64,000 bases of DNA from contig JBANSL010000014.1 in assembly GCA_037127255.1 (NCBI GenBank), forward strand, positions 71,035,646-71,099,645. Direction: 5' to 3'. This document shows, piece by piece, positions 10,134 through 20,912 of this stretch. The DNA comes from Persicaria tinctoria (Eukaryota > Streptophyta > Magnoliopsida > Caryophyllales > Polygonaceae). The first letter of the stretch is position 1, and the number at the start of each line of letters is the position of its first letter. The position numbers and the translations under genes are program-made. Below the pieces are notes generated by a model, which made no database searches, was not told the DNA's origin, and was given only the letters and a program-made list of their open reading frames with translations.

Positions 10134-12230
10134 CTATATATTGTACAACACATGTTCTTTTGGTTAGGTTTAACCCCTTTAGATCGAGTTTGTTCATCCC
10201 TAGTCATATGGTTTTCCTTTGATGACAACATTTATGTCACTGTTTTCATTTTGGTTACAGTGTCTATGACCATGTTTTTATTTTGGTTACAGCTTCTATG
10301 ACTCTCTTACCCATTCATATATTAGAGGAGAACTATCACCGCATGTATTTTGACTTCTCATTAGCTCCTTTAGGGTTTTTCTTTGGTGACAACATTTACG
10401 TCACTGTTTTCATTTTGATGACAGTGTCTATAACTAGGGGTGATATTCGAGCCGAACGAGCCGAGCTTGACATGTTCAAGCTTGGCTCGAATGGAAAACG
10501 AGCCGAGCTGAGCTCGAGCCTAAAAATTATTCGAGTTTTTTTTGGCGCTCAAGCTCGGCTCGCGAGCCCAAGGTGAAACTCGAGCTCGGCTTGATTAGGC
10601 TCGAATAAGCTGAACGAACGAGCCTAAGCTCGTTCGAGCTCGTCAATTGGGCTCGTTCAAGCTCGTTCGAGCTCGGTGCCTTCCTTGATTGTTCTTTCAA
10701 ATTCAATACTATATCATATCGCTTTGATGGGCAATGTTTATAAAAAACCAATCTATATACAAAATTAACATAGCACTCAGTAATCTTCTTACAATCTGAT
10801 AGACCCACAATCAGAATTCCAATATATCAATTACTCAGATTCTTCAAAATTTGAAACCTCTTGCTAGAAGCCCAGCCTGCAAAGACGAAGAAATTATTCA
10901 ATAGAGTTGCTCACTCATGAAAACAAAGCATCAATAATTCAATAAACCACCGACAATTTCAACAAGAAAAAAGGAAAGCTACTAAGCCAAACCAGATCTG
11001 CAAGTTCAAACCCTAGAAACCCAAACAGTGGCAAAACTCACACCAAAAAAAAGAAGCGAGAATTCAAGTCCCCACAGTAGGAAATCCGAAATTGAACTGG
11101 TCACTAGAGTATAAGGCGGATAATTGTGACACTCCATTCAAAGGGGAAAGCTAATCAAGAAAGCTTGTAAGTTGGTTGCGTAGATGAACAGGGAGGGAGT
11201 AACAGGAACAAACCTGGCCGCGCAGAGGAAGTTCGCCGACGAAGAAAGAGGAACCTGGTGCTGCTGCAGTAGTTCGCCGGCGCCGCCTGAGAGAAGGAAG
11301 GACTAGTGCGAGCGACTGAAGGAAGAGGGAGAAGCCGCTGAAGTGAAGCGCCTTCGGAGGAACTACCCCTAATACCTCAATTAATAACCCTAGGGGTAAT
11401 TTCGTAAATCCACCCATCGAGCTTCCGAGCTCGGCTCGGGCTCGGCGAAGAAAGAGGAACAGTGTTATAGTCTATAACCCTGTTTTTATAGTGGTGATAG
11501 TGTCTATTACCCTGTTTTTATTTTGGTTACAACGTCTATGACCCTCTTACCCATTCATATATTAAAGGAGAACTGTCACCACATGTAATTTGGCTTCTCA
11601 TTAGCCCCGGGTTTGTGCTTCATTTGTTCTAGGGTTTTCCTTTGGTTACAGTGTCTATGACCCTATTTTTATTTTGGTTACAATGTTTACGACCCTCTTA
11701 CCCATTCATATGTTATAGGAGAACTGTCAGCACATGTATTTTGGCTTCTCATTAGCCCCTTTAGGATTTGTGTTTCCCTTGTCCTAGGGTTTTCCTTTGG
11801 TTACAATGTCTATGACCTTGTTTTTATAGTATTGACAGTGTCTATGACCCTACTTTTATAGTGGTGACAATAGTAGTTACATTTTTTTATTTTTTTTTAT
11901 TGTGGTGATACTACTAATAACATACTTTCCATTGTCCACTTCCCATTGTCCTAGGGTTTTTCCTTTTGGTGACAGCAGCGGTTACTTTTTTTTAATTGTG
12001 GTGACACTATGCTAATAACATTTTCCCTTATCTTATGTTTTTTCCTTTGGTGACAGCAGTGATAACACTATTTTTCATGGTTTACACCACTAATAACACT
12101 TCACCATTCTTTCCGTTGCTACAATGGTGGTGACACTACTTTATACACTTGTGGGTGACACTATTTTTATGGTGGTGACGCACCACCAATAACACTTTGC
12201 TTTTCATCTATTAAGGTAGGATTGTTCTCT
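10134..12230. repeat. Degenerate minisatellite-like array
   Basis: Words such as GTTACAGTGTCTATGACC and CTTACCCATTCATAT recur. A longer unit of about 150 bases (CTCTTACCCATTCATAT to the GGGTTTTCCTTTGG region) is present near 10303, 11548 and 11697. Further right it decays into GGTGACA-rich repeats. The array is interrupted by a hAT element at 10435-11470. No protein is encoded. Confidence 0.7.
10435..11470. mobile_element. Non-autonomous hAT element
   Basis: The left end TAGGGGTGATATTCGAGCC matches the terminus of the hAT at 22993-24490. The subterminal region is full of GAGCCGAGCTCG words. An 8-base direct repeat TCTATAAC flanks it (10427-10434 and 11471-11478). Removing the element joins two halves of the surrounding minisatellite unit. 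The right terminus is degenerate. No transposase. Confidence 0.7.
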
Positions 12231-12807
12231 GCACTTTAGGATTTAGGGCCTATACCTAAGGACAAGTACTCAAGCAGATTAATTTGAACCAATGGGCAGA
12301 AGCTCATAAACCCCTATATCTTTCCTCATATGATTAATGCCCCAAAAGAAATATTTAATAAAAATTTGTAAAAGAATATATTACGAACTAAAAGCCCATA
12401 TTCAACTCCTCCAAGCATATTTGAACAAAGTAGCATCTTGTTCAAGCACAATCATTGCAATTATAATAGATCACTTACTGAGCAGAAATCAAAACCAATT
12501 CATTTTTTTCCATGAATGAACAAAAAGAACAGCCACAATCAACAAGCCGAGTTAAACAGATACATCCGATTTCAGCATTCAAAGCTAACTACAAGGAGAA
12601 AGAGACCAAAATCTCTTCGATCACATTACACTATCATTACATTCCGAATTGATGAATTAGTTTTTTCAGGCAGATTTAACTCCACCGAGTTTGCTGCGGA
12701 TGAGACATGTTCAGTTTGTCGCCCGATTCAACCTGATGCCGAGGAGAAACAGGGAGAGGAGAGAGAGGAAAACGCACAGGTACATGGCACGCTCGAGGAA
12801 CCGAACC
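12231..12807. other. Spacer next to NHL-like fragment
   Basis: The part nearest 12807 may be the shifted continuation of the NHL-like gene. A minus-strand frame reads through here, but it does not resemble the LEA/NHL domain. Confidence 0.4.
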
Positions 12808-13053
12808 CTAGCTTGGAGGCTGGTGGTTGTAGAAGAGCTGGTGGTCGGAGTAGTTGAACGAGGCAAGGGAGGCGTCAAAGACGTGGAACGTGACCTCGTT
12901 ATGGAGGAGCCAGAGGACGATGATGATGGCGCCGAGGAAGAAGAGGACAGAGCAGAGGATCTTGAGGATGCAACCAAGGAGGCAGCAGCCGCAGTCGCAG
13001 AGCCAGCCGGCGAGGCAGTACGACTGGATCTGGAACGTCTGGCTGGGCGGCAT
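12808..13053 (-). pseudogene. NDR1/HIN1-like (NHL) protein, N-terminal fragment
   Basis: The 81-residue frame starts MPPSQTF. It has a Cys-rich stretch (CDCGCCLLGCILK), one membrane span (about residues 30-50), then EVTFHVFDASLASFNYS and LFYN. This order is the hallmark of NHL/LEA-2 membrane proteins, where a basic/Cys-rich N-terminus and one TM precede a xKFHVxDASLTxF strand. In the family another 120 or so residues of LEA-2 domain follow; here the frame ends just after LFYNHQ. An N-terminal extension in frame is open for about 30 codons upstream but has no obvious ATG. NHL proteins are linked to pathogen responses at the plasma membrane; this one is probably dead. Confidence 0.65.
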
Positions 13054-13429
13054 CGAGCTCCTCGCGACTACACCGTAGAGCTCCGCGTCTGTATCGCCGA
13101 TTCGACGATGGAGAAGCCCGTGGTTGTTGGAGAGTGGGGACGAAGGAGTTTAATCTCTGCTGCTTGTAGTCTTGACCAGATCTTGTTCAATTAGAGGAAG
13201 AAGAAAAAGAAAGGGGGATTATAAAGCAGGGTGAAATTGTTCATTTAGAACACTCATCTAATTTCCTTAAGAAAAATGGCATTGGGCTAAAATTTGGTCC
13301 CCAAATGGGCACATACCAAAATTTTCCATAATAAAATGAGATTGAATGATAAGTGTTAACTTAAAATTAAGATGAATAATAAAATCAGATGTAATATGTA
13401 CATAAAAATTATTAGTTATTTTTTTTAAT

Positions 13430-14200
13430 TTACTCATTTTCATTTAGGATTTTATTTCGCGATAGAGTATTCTTATTCTATACTCTATAGGCACACAATA
13501 GACAAATCGCAGCTTTATTACTAGAAATATACAAATTTGTTGGTTTTCATTCTATGCTATATATTTTCATCAATTTCCATATTTGGAATTGCGACTTATT
13601 TGGCATCCATATATGCTAACTTTTTTAGTAACTAGATGAAAGTTCTTATAATACAACCATTAGTATCAATTTGCTAAGAAACTATTTTTTATGTTGCACT
13701 AATAACTCATGTAATATTGGTACGTAAGTCATAATTAAGGATCTATATGAAAAAAGGTTAAAATTAAGGTGAACTTAAGGATAGTGATCAAGTGATTGAT
13801 TGACCTCCTTTTTCTGTGCAAATGTTGTTACTTGTTACATGAATAAATCGATCAACAAGGGATCCTTATAAAGTGTTGATCGAAATGCAGGCAACGTTCA
13901 AGACAAGATCGGTAGTGTTCAGGATCCTTTTCTTTACGCTAACAACGCCAATAGGGATTCTAATATGCATCGGCATATCAAAGTTCTACGGTGAGACGAG
14001 CCCCAAAGCCTTAATCATAGAGGGGATGCTGAATTCCTCAGATGCGGGCATCTTATTCTACATGTCTGTCGTTGACATTCTCTCTAAAAACTTCATGAGC
14101 CCGCATCTACAAGGAAGCAAACGTCTAATGACCATTGCTACTTTCGTCGTGCTCTCATGCTTTGCTTTTATGACCCTACTTGCTATATGGGCCTAAATTT
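13430..14200 (+). pseudogene. ZIP relic, intron 2 tail plus exon 3 (plus-strand arm)
   Basis: Exon 3 starts after ATGCAG| at about 13891 and ends with GCC TAA at 14196. It encodes TM6-TM8 ([44 protein letters not shown], then LLAIWA). The 3' part of ZIP intron 2 (13430-13890) precedes it and matches the introns of the ZIP genes at 52 and 55 kb. The frame of the exon is open, but no exon 1 or 2 lies upstream. It forms one arm of a palindrome with 14345-14790. Confidence 0.85.
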
Positions 14201-14344
14201 TATTACAAAACAAATGTCAAAACTGCATTGTGAACGGTTGACACAATGCAACCCTAAGTATTTTTTTATTCATATGTAGATACTTAGGGTTGCATTGTGT
14301 CACTGTCAACCATCAACAATGCAGTTTTGACTTAATTTTTGTAA
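14201..14344. repeat. Centre of ZIP exon 3 palindrome
   Basis: The sequences around 14211-14266 and 14278-14335 are inverse copies (for example AATGCAACCCTAAGTA and TACTTAGGGTTGCATT) separated by a loop of about 12-20 bases. Together with the flanking exon arms this makes an inverted repeat of roughly 600 bases per arm. Confidence 0.85.
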
Positions 14345-14795
14345 TAAAATTTAAGCTCATATAACAAGTAGGGTCATACAAGCAAAGCCTAAGAGCACGA
14401 CGAAACTAGCAATGGTAATTAGATGTTTGCTTCCTTGTAGCTTCAGGCTCATGAAGTTTGTAGAGAGAATGTCGGCGAGGGACATGTAGAATAAGATACC
14501 TACCGTTGTGGAATTCTGCAACCCTTCTATGATTAGGACTTTGAGGCTCGTCTCAGTGTAGAACTTTGATATGTCGATGCCTATTAGAATCCCTAATGGC
14601 GTTGTTAGCGCAAAGAAAAGGATCATGGACACTATTGATTTTGTCTTGAACTTTACCTACATTTTGATCAACACTTTATAAGGATCCTTGTTGATTGATT
14701 CATTCATGTAACAACATTTGCACGGAAAAAGGAGGTCGATCGATCACTTGTTCACTATCCTTAAATTCACCTTAATTTTAACCTTTTTTATGAAG
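14345..14795 (-). pseudogene. ZIP relic, exon 3 (minus-strand arm)
   Basis: Frame from about 14632 down to 14357: MSMILFFALTTPLGILIG, ISKFYTETSLKVLIIEG, then FACMTLLVI followed by stop. The final AIWA is lost. Intron-like sequence up to about 14790 mirrors 13740-13870. Tail to tail with the plus-strand arm. Confidence 0.85.
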
Positions 14796-14856
14796 CCTAA
14801 CTTTTTAGTAAACTTTTTTTTTTGAGACGGAAAAAATTTGGCTATATAACTGAGTT

Positions 14857-15297
14857 CTATCCGCCAAGAGCATCCTTACGAATGAGGCAATGCAGCAGAG
14901 AGTCGTTAGGTAAAACTATCCCATGGGAAGTAGGAATAATGTGTGCTAATCTATCTGCTACCAGATTTGCTTCCCGGTATACATGACGAATCTCAACAGA
15001 ACTGAAGAAGCCCAACGAGAGTAGACTGTCCGAGAAAATCATTTCACAGTCTCCAGTAGGCTTCCCCATACCTTTTAGACATTTAATTATGATAAGATTG
15101 TCTCCTTATATTATCAAATTGGCAATGTTGAGTTCTCTTGCGGCTAAGAGGCCTTTCCAGAGTCCCGGGCTTTCACAACCACAAACCGAGGGGAAAGGAG
15201 AGGGGCGAGAGCCCCCGAAGATTGGCATTCCCCTATGGTCTCGAATAATAAATCCATAGGTACCCTTGTTATTTAGAGATAGAGCTCCATCAAAGTT
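14857..15297 (-). pseudogene. RNase H-like (RVT_3) domain fragment
   Basis: The minus strand reads NFDGALS, then GFIIRDHRG, GLWKGLLAARELNI, GDNLIII and HVYREANLVADRLAH. This is the order of the plant RNase H-like domain found in non-LTR retroelements and domesticated relatives: first Asp in NFDGA, Glu replaced here by a divergent stretch, Asp in GDN, and Asp in VADRLA. One in-frame stop (TAA just before GDN) breaks it. It has no reverse transcriptase upstream and is bounded on both sides by ZIP debris. Confidence 0.72.
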
Positions 15298-15299
15298 TC

Positions 15300-15392
15300 G
15301 GGTTTGCTGACAACTGCTATGACGAGAGTGTCGGGTTCATACTGCCAACGTGAAGAACGTCATGCATTCGATTCAGTGTCACTAGCCTTCAC
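15300..15392 (+). pseudogene. ZIP relic, short plus-strand piece
   Basis: About 90 bases of the ZIP exon 1 loop (DNCYDE-type codons and the TTCATACTGCCAACGTG word) in plus orientation, joined head-on to the minus-strand relic that follows. The junction is the same as the one near 8700, so both come from one ancestral fold-back. Confidence 0.75.
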
Positions 15393-15856
15393 ATTGGTAG
15401 TATGAACCCGACGCTCTCGTCATAACAACTGTCGGCAAACACGTCGATCATCATGGTGTCGACGAAGCCCATCACGAGGTCGGGGAAAGGGAAGTCCCCC
15501 CAAGGCTTATCGCTTAGGCAAGGGCTCGTCAACCTCTTGAAGGCATCCGGTACAATGTGGGCTGCGCTAACATCACCTTGCAGGCGAACGCCTTCACCAC
15601 CGAAAAGACGCCGCTCGCTGGGCTCAGGCTGGGGATCTTCTTCCCAGCGACTGGGAGGCAGACTCCGACTAGATCAGCGACAAGGATTGCGACGAAAGCC
15701 ACAATCTTGAGCGCTCTATGGTCTGCAGCACGATCATCAGAGTGGGAATTGCATGCGCGTTCGGCATGTGCGAATACATGGATGCGAATGACGAGAAGAG
15801 AAAGGAGAACATTTTGGTTTCATGGTTTTCAGTCTTAATTGAAGGGAGAGAGGGGA
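15393..15856 (-). pseudogene. ZIP relic, exon 1 (minus strand)
   Basis: About 94 percent similar by eye to 8701-9190. It carries the same TM3 deletion and the same palindromic join, with the TM2 region and KKIPSLSP recognisable. It is cut at its 5' leader by a SINE (duplicated target AAGGGAGAGAGGGGA). Confidence 0.8.
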
Positions 15857-18800
15857 ATTTTTTTTATGACGTGGAGGTTCCGAGGTTATCGACTAATCCT
15901 CCACGGGCCGAGCACTAGCCTGCAAAGCACTCGAGCCGGGTAAGCCAAGTGGCAAGCCGCAAGACAGGCTAACTGTAACGGCCCAGAATTATGATTTCCA
16001 GGTTACGTTTCAAGGGATAAAACCCCTTGTTCGGATCTTGCAATCCATGTACGGGTCGAGGTTTCAAACTCCTTAAGATTAGTAGAAAGAGGGATTTCAA
16101 ACCCTAAAAACCTCGAAGGGCCGTTGGGTAGCCTTAACCTATCCTAAGACTATGTCGCGAAATCTATTTCAACTAAAGTAAAGCGGAAGCAGAGTAAAGA
16201 TACAAGTGCCACGGCAGAGCCGGGTTAAAACCAAATCATAAGTGGGTGATTACCATTTATAACGAGTTATAGAATTAGCCATGTTCTTCGATTCGCAAAA
16301 AGGGAACCCCGTCATATAGACATCGAGCACTCAAATCTGCAAAAAATACCTTTAAAAGAAGAACAGGGAAAGGAGTCAGATCGAGCCACTCATGCGGGAC
16401 CAGCAGTCCTCGCTGAGGCCACATAGTATGTGCTATACCTAATAAAGATGCTCTAATGCAGTACGAAAGTCAAACACACTAGCATGCTCCTAGTCATAAT
16501 AATGTGCAGAAATACTGTAAGGGCACAAGACAATGCCAAATGGCATATCCCTCTCCTAACTCTGCACCCCTTCCCGTTAGTGCAGAGCCTGGCCAGCCGG
16601 TGCTATAGCATAGCAATTCATCGTGGTGGTGCACGGACCACGGAATAAACATCATCATAAAGTAACCAATCTTGCCCGATGGTGCTGGGCTATAGTAACA
16701 ATGACTCGATTACTCAGGGCACCCGATGAGGCCGGGCTACCCTATGACCCTAGGAAAGACTCTAGGACTATCACAGATAACGACCGTTCTGTTTCAAACG
16801 CGTAAAGTAAGCAGATGCTCATTCAATTAGTGCAACCTAAACAGAATACTACATGACATGCTTTTATGCATATGCAACACCTAACATAAAATGCAACAAC
16901 GGGCATGAATGTCCAATCTGAGTAAGCCCCCTAGGGAACTTACCTGAAGATGCAGAACAGCAGGATAATACAAGCAAGGGCCCAAATGCAAGTCCAAAAG
17001 CAATCCAACCGCAATACACACCTATCATCAAGCCATTTCCATAAGCTACTGAACCAACATTCTCACACATACGAACCCAAGTTCTCAATATCCTCAAACT
17101 GTAAAACATTTTCCAAAACCTTTCCGATGCGATCAACATTAACAAAAAAAAAATCATCATTCCAATCATTTAAGAATTATTTTGAGAAGAACCTAAACCC
17201 CCTTTTAAATAATTCAAACAATGTTTATCTAAATGAAACACTAGAAATCAATTCGTTTTAACAATCCCCATTTATAAAACAACATCACTAAATCACTAAA
17301 TTGAAATGGGTCCGGCCCAACCCGAAAAATTAAGCCCAATAGATTCATCTCCTTCCCCAAAGGAGCAGAGCTCCTAAGCTGAAGAACAGCGACGACGGAA
17401 TAGGGAGGAGGAAGACGAGCTCAGGCAAGAGGGCTCCGTTCGGTTCTAAAATTCACCCATGAAATCGACTGGTAATCCCGACCTCAACCCACCCATCAGA
17501 TAGTAAGCGCGGGCAAAAGGAGGAGGAGAAGAGAGATTTACCGAGCGGAAAAGGAGAACTCCGACGAAGATGATCCGAGCGGAATCTGGCTGCAACGACG
17601 GGGAGGGAAGGCTGGAAACGGACCTAGGATGATGGGAAGGATGTAAAGGCGTGCCTTTATACTGATGTACGCCAAGAAACAAAAGGATCGAAAGTTACCG
17701 TCTCGATTTCGAACAGGGGCGAGAATAAGGCGTCTCCTAGCTCCGACGGGGCTCCGTTGAGGTCTGAAAGATCCTCCTCGGCCTAGGAAGGAAGGATAAA
17801 GGTGAATAACGAGCAGCTTCGATGATTTGAAGTGAAGGAAAGAATTCGAAAGTTTTACCGCTCTCTTGGACGAAAACAGAGGCGGCGAAGTTGAGAGAGC
17901 AGCCTCCGGCGACAATGGCGGCTCCGATGGACTCCGAGCTCTCTCTCTGGACACCTCGGACTGGTGAGATGCAGCGCCGGCTAACTGGTGGTGGGTGATG
18001 GAACAAGAGCGAGAGGAATGGGCGGATGAAGGAGGCAATGAAATTGGGATAAAAGGGGCAACTTTCAGGGTTCCTTGCAGAGCCAAAAAGGGAGGCAGAA
18101 GGGAGTCCCCATGAGGGTTTTCTGTGGGTTTGTGGTAGGGAATTTTAGGGTTGTAATGTCCTTTATATAGGGAGAGATGGAGGGGTGAATCGAATGGGTA
18201 TGAGGGTGCGTTGGTGCGGCTTGTGCAGCTTGATTTCCAACAAAGAAGGCAGTGGGGAGAGGAAGGTGGGGCTGTGGGGTGGGGGAGGGGGGGACCAATC
18301 TCAATTCCAAAGTGTAGGGGGTGAAGGTAGTGAGCTACTGAGCTGTAGCAGACAACGTGGGGAGAAGGCAAGGGTAGCAGTCCATCCCAACGGCTCCGGG
18401 CTTCTGCAGAGAGGAGAGAGAGGGGGGGTGGGAAGAAGAAGAAAAAGGGAAAAGAAAATAAGGGGGAAGAGTGTACCCTTGAATAACAAATTTAAATCCC
18501 GAAGCTCAAAACTCAAAACCCGCTAATCCCGGCGTTCCGAAATAATTAAATTCTAATCAAAGTTTACACTTATTTCAAATGGTCAAAATAAATTGAAGTC
18601 CTTAATTTCGAAGCTCAAAGGCGGAATAGAATCCGACAAAATCAAATATTTCGCACAACGCCGGAACGACTTTAAAATCGAAACTTGTGCACGGGAACGA
18701 GTTTTCTACCATTTTTACATATTAATAAAATAATATATCTAATCAATAAAATAGTATTATAATATATTCGGTCTTTACACTAACCCATGCCAAGGTAAAT

Positions 18801-18932
18801 CAAGGCATGAGTACCCACTATAACACAAATTGCTTATAGTGGAATTTGAACCCTTGATCTGAAGGTAGTGAGGCAGAAAGAAGCACCTTACTCTTACCAC
18901 TAGGGCAAGAGATCATATTGGTAGTGAGGCAC
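15857..18932 (-). mobile_element. tRNA-derived SINE (copy 2), split by a long solo LTR
   Basis: SINE halves at 15857-15973 and 18780-18932 align with the two ends of copy 1 (6126-6392). They are flanked by the 15-base target duplication AAGGGAGAGAGGGGA (15842-15856 and 18933-18947). Everything between 15974 and 18779 is a later insertion into this SINE. Confidence 0.8.
15974..18779 (-). mobile_element. Long solo LTR (2.8 kb) nested in the SINE
   Basis: Begins TGTAACGGCCC and ends GTCTTTACA (TG...CA), flanked by the 5-base duplication CTAAC (15969-15973 and 18780-18784). Minus orientation is preferred: read that way it starts TGTAAAGACCGAAT and ends GGGCCGTTACA, a common LTR pattern of plant Ty3/gypsy elements with long LTRs. 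It also has a TATA-like CTATATAAAGG (about 18161-18171) about 610 bases from its start. No gag-pol domains or internal LTR repeat are seen, so it is most likely a solo LTR. Long open frames on its minus strand (for example 17538-18371) are Pro/Ser-rich and match no family. Confidence 0.72.
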
Positions 18933-19004
18933 AAGGGAGAGAGGGGATTGAATTGGGGATATTAGGGGTGATCTGTATGAATTTTGAAACTAATACTTAA
19001 AGAA

Positions 19005-19812
19005 ATACTCGAAACTAATATTTAAAGAAATTTACTCATTTTCATTTAGGGTTTTATTTCGCGATAAAGTATTCTTATTCTATACTCTATAGGCACACAA
19101 TAGACAAATCGCAGTAATCAAATCGCAGTTTTATTACTAGAAATATACAAATTTGTTGGCTTTCATTCTATGCTATATATTTTCATCAATTTCCATATTT
19201 GGAATTGCAACTTATTTGGCATCCATATATGCTAACTTTTTGAGTAACTAGATAAAAGTTCTTATAATACAACCATTAGTATCAATTTGCTAAGAAATTA
19301 TTTTTTATGTTGCACTAATAACTCATTTAATATTGGTACGTAAGTCATAATTAAGGATCTATATGAAAAAAGGTTAAAATTAAGGTGAACTTAAGGATAG
19401 TGAACAAGTGATCGATTGACCTCCTTTTTCTGTGCAAATGTTGTTACTTGTTACATGAATAAATCGATCAACAAGGGATCCTTATAAAGTGTTGATCGAA
19501 ATGCATGCAACGTTCAAAACAAGATCGGTAGTGTTCATGATCCTTTTCTTTGCACTAACAACGTCAGTAGGGATTCTAATAGACATCGACATATCAAAGT
19601 TCTACAGTGAGACGAGCCCCAAAGCATTAATCATAGAGGGGATGCTGAATTCCGCAGCTGCGGGCATCTTATTCTACATGTCTGTCGTTGACATTCTCTC
19701 TAAAAACTTCATGAGCCCGCAGCTACAAGGAAGCAAACGTCTAATGACCATTGCTAGTTTCGTCATGCTCTCATGCTTTACTTGTATGACCCTACTTGCT
19801 ATATGGGCCTAA
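19005..19812 (+). pseudogene. ZIP relic, intron 2 tail plus exon 3 (second plus arm)
   Basis: Close copy of 13430-14200. The frame through exon 3 is open ([42 protein letters not shown] at 19812). One small tandem duplication (AATCAAATCGCAG, about 19114) is specific to this copy. No upstream ZIP exons. Confidence 0.85.
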
Positions 19813-20404
19813 ATTTTATTACAAAACAAATGTCAAAACTGCATTGTGAACGGTTGACACAATGCAACCCTAAGTATTTTTTTATTATTCATATGTAGAT
19901 ACTTAGGGTTGCATTGTGTCACTGTCAACCGTCAACAATGCAGTTTTGACTTAATTTTTGTAATAAAATTTAGGCTCATATAACAAGTAGGGTCATACAA
20001 GCAAAGACTAAGAGCACGACGAAACTAGCAAATGTAATTAGACGTTTGCTTCCTTGTAGCTTCAGGCTCATGAAGTTTGTAGAGAGAATGCGACGAGGGA
20101 CATGTAGAATAAGATGCCTGCAGTTGCGGAATTCAGCAACCCTTCTATGATTAGGACTTTGAGGCTCGTCTCAGTGTAGAACTTTGATATGTCGATGTCT
20201 ATTAGAATCCCTAATGGCGTTGTTAGCGCAAAGAAAAGGATCATGAACACTATTGATTTTGTTTTGAACTTTACCTACATTTCGATCAACACTTTATAAG
20301 GATCCTTATTGATTGATTCATTCATGTAAAAACATTTGCATGGAAAAAGGAGGTCAATCGATCACTTGTTCACTATCCTTAAATTCACCTTAATTTTAAC
20401 CTTT
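19813..20404 (-). pseudogene. ZIP relic, exon 3 (second minus arm) with palindrome centre
   Basis: The palindrome centre lies at about 19830-19955, the same as at 14201-14344. The minus-strand exon 3 (about 19966-20250) has lost one base near 20092, which breaks the frame after FYMSLV. At 20405 it is joined directly to a minus-strand exon 1 relic, a different neighbour from the first copy. Confidence 0.83.
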
Positions 20405-20895
20405 TTCGATCATCATGGTGTCGACGAAGCCCATCACAAGGTCGGGGAAAGGGAAGTCCCCCTAAGGCTTATCGCTTAGGCAAAGGCTCGTCAACCTCTC
20501 GAAGGCATCCGGTACAATGTGGGTTGCGCTAACATCACCCTGCAGGCGAACACCTTCACCACCGAGAAGAAGTCGCTCGCCGGGCTCAGACTGGGGATCT
20601 TCTTCCCGCCGACTGGGAGGCAGACTCCGATTAGACCAGCGACAAGGATTGTGACGAAAGCCACAATCTTGAACGCTCTATGGTCCGCGACACGATCATC
20701 GGAGTGAGAATTGCATGCGTGTTCGCTGTTCGGAATGTGCGAATACATGGATGAGAATGACGAGAAGAGAGAGGAGAAAATTTTGGTTTCATGGTTTTCA
20801 GTCTTAATTGAAGGGAGAGAGGGGATTGAATTGGGGATGATTAGGGGTGATCTGTATGAATTTCGAAACTAATATTTAAAGAAATACTCGATGTA
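20405..20895 (-). pseudogene. ZIP relic, exon 1 (minus strand, third debris copy)
   Basis: The frame from 20748 gives HSDDRVADHRAFKIVAFV, TM1, [16 protein letters not shown] and a broken TM2. The signal-peptide part is degraded. Very similar to 8701-9190 and 15393-15856. The 5' leader (GAATTGGGGATGATTAGGGG) is retained at about 20826-20850. Confidence 0.8.
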
Positions 20896-20912
20896 AGACC
20901 GAGTACCTTTAT

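Noticed and set aside
12691..13194. 167-codon plus-strand frame rich in Glu/Asp
   Set aside because: Antisense to the NHL-like fragment, which has clear family motifs on the minus strand.
17538..18371. 277-codon open frame on the minus strand
   Set aside because: Lies wholly in the solo LTR. Composition is Ser/Pro-rich with no domain, and overlapping frames on both strands are equally open because of GC content.
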